Assembly (NCBI GenBank): GCA_964548655.1
Contig: CAZJQT010000026.1
Location: 1-7,161, forward strand
DNA: 7,161 nucleotides
Source of the DNA: CAZJQT01 sp964548655
GTDB lineage: Bacteria > Patescibacteriota > Saccharimonadia > Saccharimonadales > CAZJQT01
Direction: 5' to 3'
Numbering within the stretch: the stretch's first letter is position 1; the number at the start of each line of letters is the position of its first letter. Shown here one piece after another: positions 5,515-7,161 of this stretch. The notes beneath the pieces are model-generated. The model was given only the letters and a program-made list of their open reading frames with translations, did not search any database and was not told the origin of the DNA. The position numbers and the translations under genes were made by a program.

Positions 5515-6317
5515 GCCTGGTTGCCAGCCAAAAAGGCCTGGGCGCTCATTTCCTTGCCACCAGCCGGCTTGAGATAATCAATTACTAAAAAGCTGTTTTT
5601 GGCTGGTATAGCCAATTCTTTTGAATCTGGACGATCCACTACATGGGCTTTTATTACTATAACTTCTTTGTTAGCAAGGTTTGTGCGGCTATTGGGCCAA
5701 CCGGCATAAGCTCTGATTTCTCGCTCTAACACTTTGGCCGGTTTTAGCCGATCAATCAAACCATCGTCTTTGCTGAGTTTGTGAGTGTACGTGGCTCGAT
5801 CAGAGTGAGGTTGTTGTCTAGCTTTTAATTTACCACTGAAGATACCTGGCAAAATTTCTACCAACAAATCAGCACCAAGCTTTTGTAGTTTTTCGACCAG
5901 TTCTGGTTTTGATTCATGGCCGTTCAAGTGCAGCGTCTTCTGTTTGTAGATTGGCCCTTCATCCATCCCGGCCGTCAGCTGCATGATAGATACTCCAGTT
6001 TTAGTTGCGCCATCCAAAATTGCTTGCTCAATTGGTGTCGGGCCACGATAAGCCGGTAACAAAGAGGGATGGACATTAATAATGCCTAAAGGGAATTGGT
6101 CTAAAACCGACTGCGGAACAATATGACCGTAGGCCGCCAGCACTGCCATTTGCGCCGTGTGGCTACCCAGTTCGCTAATTGGGCCAGTCACGATTTTTTC
6201 CAACTTGAACCCAGCTTTTTTTACTGCCTCTTTTATCAGGGGCTTGACGTCCAAAATGCCAGTAGCGAGTTTTTCGTTACCAAAAAATACTATTGCTTGA
6301 TCAGCTGGCTTTTTCAT
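5511..6317 (-). CDS. fmt: Methionyl-tRNA formyltransferase (short form)
   Basis: Fmt transfers a formyl group from 10-formyltetrahydrofolate to initiator Met-tRNA. The 268-residue protein has the catalytic core NVHPSLLPAYRG (81-92), with Asn81 and His83, and Asp119 in AGMDEGPI. The Asn-to-Asp distance of 38 equals that of E. coli Asn106-Asp144, so the active site looks complete. The C-terminal OB-type domain follows, with YTHKLSKDDGLID and LKPAGGKEMSAQAFLAG near the end, matching the usual Fmt C-terminus. The protein is about 45 residues shorter than E. coli Fmt. Most of the loss lies between the first strand (IVFFG, 9-13) and VLAAYG (59-64), where the TQPDRPAGRGKK loop is missing. The ATG overlaps the end of def by 17 bases, with no Shine-Dalgarno, so translation is probably coupled to def. 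Its stop overlaps that of the convergent 85-residue gene. Confidence 0.95.
   Translation of the reverse strand: MKKPADQAIVFFGNEKLATGILDVKPLIKEAVKKAGFKLEKIVTGPISELGSHTAQMAVLAAYGHIVPQSVLDQFPLGIINVHPSLLPAYRGPTPIEQAILDGATKTGVSIMQLTAGMDEGPIYKQKTLHLNGHESKPELVEKLQKLGADLLVEILPGIFSGKLKARQQPHSDRATYTHKLSKDDGLIDRLKPAKVLEREIRAYAGWPNSRTNLANKEVIVIKAHVVDRPDSKELAIPAKNSFLVIDYLKPAGGKEMSAQAFLAGNQA
5599..5622 (+). terminator. Weak candidate terminator of the plus-strand cluster, inside fmt
   Basis: TTGGCT (5599-5604) pairs with AGCCAA (5610-5615) around a five-base loop, followed by TTCTTTT on the plus strand. It lies about 85 bases after the last plus-strand stop, within the 3' coding part of fmt. The stem is only six pairs and the T-run is interrupted, so this is tentative. 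It resembles the stronger terminator at 109-142 in also being placed inside a convergent gene. Confidence 0.3.
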
Positions 6318-6903
6318 AATTAACAGGGAATAATGCCTTATTGTCTTTAATTTGCTCGTCGTAGTTGAGTGGTTCTAGCTTACCATCGGATAGTAAACGG
6401 AAAAAAGCTTCCGGTTTGTCTTTAATATGGTCAACAAAAACGATGCCGTTAGTGTGATCTATTTCATGCTGAAAAACCCTTGCTAAAAAGCCATCAACCT
6501 TCAATCTAACTTCATTGCCATTGATATCGAGTGCTTTGATCCGAGCTTTTTCATGACGTGGCACTAAGCCATAAATTGTGCGTACACTCAGACAACCTTC
6601 ATAATCTTCGGTGATCTTGCCCTCTAGTTTTACGACCTTTGGATTTATAAAAACCTGGAAACTTCGATCTTCTTTGTTGTCAAAATTGTTACGTATAACT
6701 ATGATTCTCAGAGGCTTATTGATCTGTATTGCCGCTAAAGCTACACCAACTTCATGCTTACGACTGTCCTCCCAATCAAGCGTAGCTGTCTCCATATCCT
6801 GAATAATTTTTTTAACCTCCTCGTCTACGACAGACACTTTTTTAGAGGTCTGGCGTAAATGTTTGTTAGGAAGATAGATGATATCTTTTCTAGTAGCTGA
6901 CAT
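6301..6903 (-). CDS. def: Peptide deformylase
   Basis: A 200-residue metalloenzyme that removes the formyl group from the N-terminal Met of new proteins at the ribosome exit. All three family motifs are visible: motif 1 GVALAAIQI (53-61), motif 2 EGCLS (102-106) with the metal ligand Cys104, and motif 3 QHEIDH (145-150) with metal ligands His146 and His150 and catalytic Glu147. Motif 1 has Ala55 where most family members have Gly (GxGLAAxQ), a mild change. The C-terminal extension after HI (about 40 residues) is polar and charged. The gene starts 19 bases after the priA stop and runs 17 bases into fmt, giving the common bacterial order priA-def-fmt. No Shine-Dalgarno precedes the ATG. The TGA stop shows that UGA is not reassigned here. 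Confidence 0.97.
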   Translation of the reverse strand: MSATRKDIIYLPNKHLRQTSKKVSVVDEEVKKIIQDMETATLDWEDSRKHEVGVALAAIQINKPLRIIVIRNNFDNKEDRSFQVFINPKVVKLEGKITEDYEGCLSVRTIYGLVPRHEKARIKALDINGNEVRLKVDGFLARVFQHEIDHTNGIVFVDHIKDKPEAFFRLLSDGKLEPLNYDEQIKDNKALFPVNYEKAS

Positions 6904-6910
6904 TAAAAAT

Positions 6911-6916
6911 AGTATA
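6911..6916 (-). promoter_or_regulatory. Possible -10 box for leaderless def transcription
   Basis: The minus strand reads TATACT (5/6 to TATAAT) in the 19-base gap after priA, followed by seven bases and the def ATG. Transcription from it would begin at or next to the start codon. No good -35 box lies 16-18 bases upstream, so support is partial. Confidence 0.35.
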
Positions 6917-6922
6917 ACTTAT

Positions 6923-7161
6923 CTATAACAAATCGGTTGGGTCAATGTCATACTGGGTGTTAGCAGGTAAAGATCTGACAATGTTGACTAGCTCACTTCT
7001 GCTACTTGACCTGACGACTATTTGCCAACGGTATTTACCGTTGGCTTTTTCGATATATTTTGGTGACGGACCCCAAATGCGCACTTTATTATTGGCTATT
7101 TCGTTAGCTAACTTTTGGATAGCTGCCTGAGCGCTAGAGCGACTAGCCCGGGCACAACTGA
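6923..7161 (-). CDS. priA: Primosomal protein N' (PriA helicase), C-terminal end only
   Basis: The frame runs in from the right edge on the minus strand and ends at TAG (6925-6923), giving 78 C-terminal residues. They match the end of PriA: a helical stretch (SSAQAAIQKLANEIANN), then VRIWGPSPKYIEKANGKYRWQIVVRSS, corresponding to the conserved GPxPxxxxxxxGxYRWQ segment, and finally YDIDPTDLL, the typical xxIDVDPxxLL ending. PriA is a 3'-5' DNA helicase that restarts stalled replication forks by loading the primosome. The helicase motifs and zinc-binding region lie outside the window. Its position just before def-fmt on the same strand is the common bacterial order and supports the call. No plus-strand gene is supported in this stretch. 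Confidence 0.9.
   Translation of the reverse strand, partial: SCARASRSSAQAAIQKLANEIANNKVRIWGPSPKYIEKANGKYRWQIVVRSSSRSELVNIVRSLPANTQYDIDPTDLL
7024..7050 (+). terminator. Terminator-like hairpin antisense to priA
   Basis: GCCAACGGTA (7024-7033) is a perfect inverted repeat of TACCGTTGGC (7036-7045), immediately followed by five Ts (7046-7050) on the plus strand. Structurally this is an intrinsic terminator for plus-strand transcription. It lies within the priA codons for ANGKYRWQ, and no plus-strand gene leads into it. On the minus strand no T-run follows, so priA mRNA should not be ended. It may stop antisense transcripts or arise by chance from the conserved codons. Confidence 0.4.

Noticed and set aside
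5513..5541. AGGCCTGG direct repeat and adjoining hairpin at the fmt 3' end, considered as a terminator or mobile-element trace
   Set aside because: Only eight bases, no T-run after the hairpin in either direction, and explained by the fmt codons.
6945..7130. Open frame of 61 residues on the plus strand
   Set aside because: It lies opposite the well-matched C-terminus of PriA and resembles a reverse-strand shadow.

Overview
The window looks like a compact bacterial chromosome segment, most likely from the Candidate Phyla Radiation (Patescibacteria), and I favour Candidatus Saccharibacteria. The reasons are very tight gene packing with overlapping or abutting genes, a short IF-2 (585 residues), a shortened Fmt, a DUF5663-like small protein, and an unusual ROK protein. 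UGA is used as a stop (unknown membrane protein, deformylase), which argues against the UGA=Gly code of Gracilibacteria/Absconditabacteria. This placement is inference from gene style, not from a phylogenetic marker search.

Layout: (1) Positions 1-142 hold the 3' end of a plus-strand KGG-motif protein and its rho-independent terminator. The terminator lies inside the last codons of the convergent gene. (2) Positions 90-1389 hold two minus-strand genes that overlap by 32 bases: a ROK-family sugar kinase-like protein, then an HExxH metallopeptidase-like protein with a zinc ribbon. (3) Positions 1390-1536 are a divergent control region with a plus-strand promoter candidate, a tandem 10-bp-spaced repeat and a structured leader. 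(4) Positions 1537-5514 are a plus-strand cluster: a four-domain S1 protein, translation initiation factor IF-2, an unknown protein with a C-terminal membrane anchor, a DUF5663-like protein and an unknown 85-residue protein. (5) Positions 5511-7161 are a minus-strand cluster read right to left: the end of priA, then def (peptide deformylase), then fmt (methionyl-tRNA formyltransferase). Its end overlaps the end of the plus cluster.

Function: the two large clusters are mostly about starting translation. Fmt makes formyl-Met-tRNA, IF-2 delivers it to the ribosome, S1-type domains bind mRNA, and deformylase removes the formyl group from the new protein. PriA (replication restart) is the common bacterial neighbour of def-fmt. 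The most unusual points are S1 standing where nusA commonly precedes infB, the loss of the N-terminal tRNA-contact region in Fmt, possible leaderless starts for def and the ROK gene, terminators placed inside convergent genes, and three small uncharacterised proteins after infB. I see no CRISPR, insertion sequence, tRNA, rRNA or recognisable defence system.
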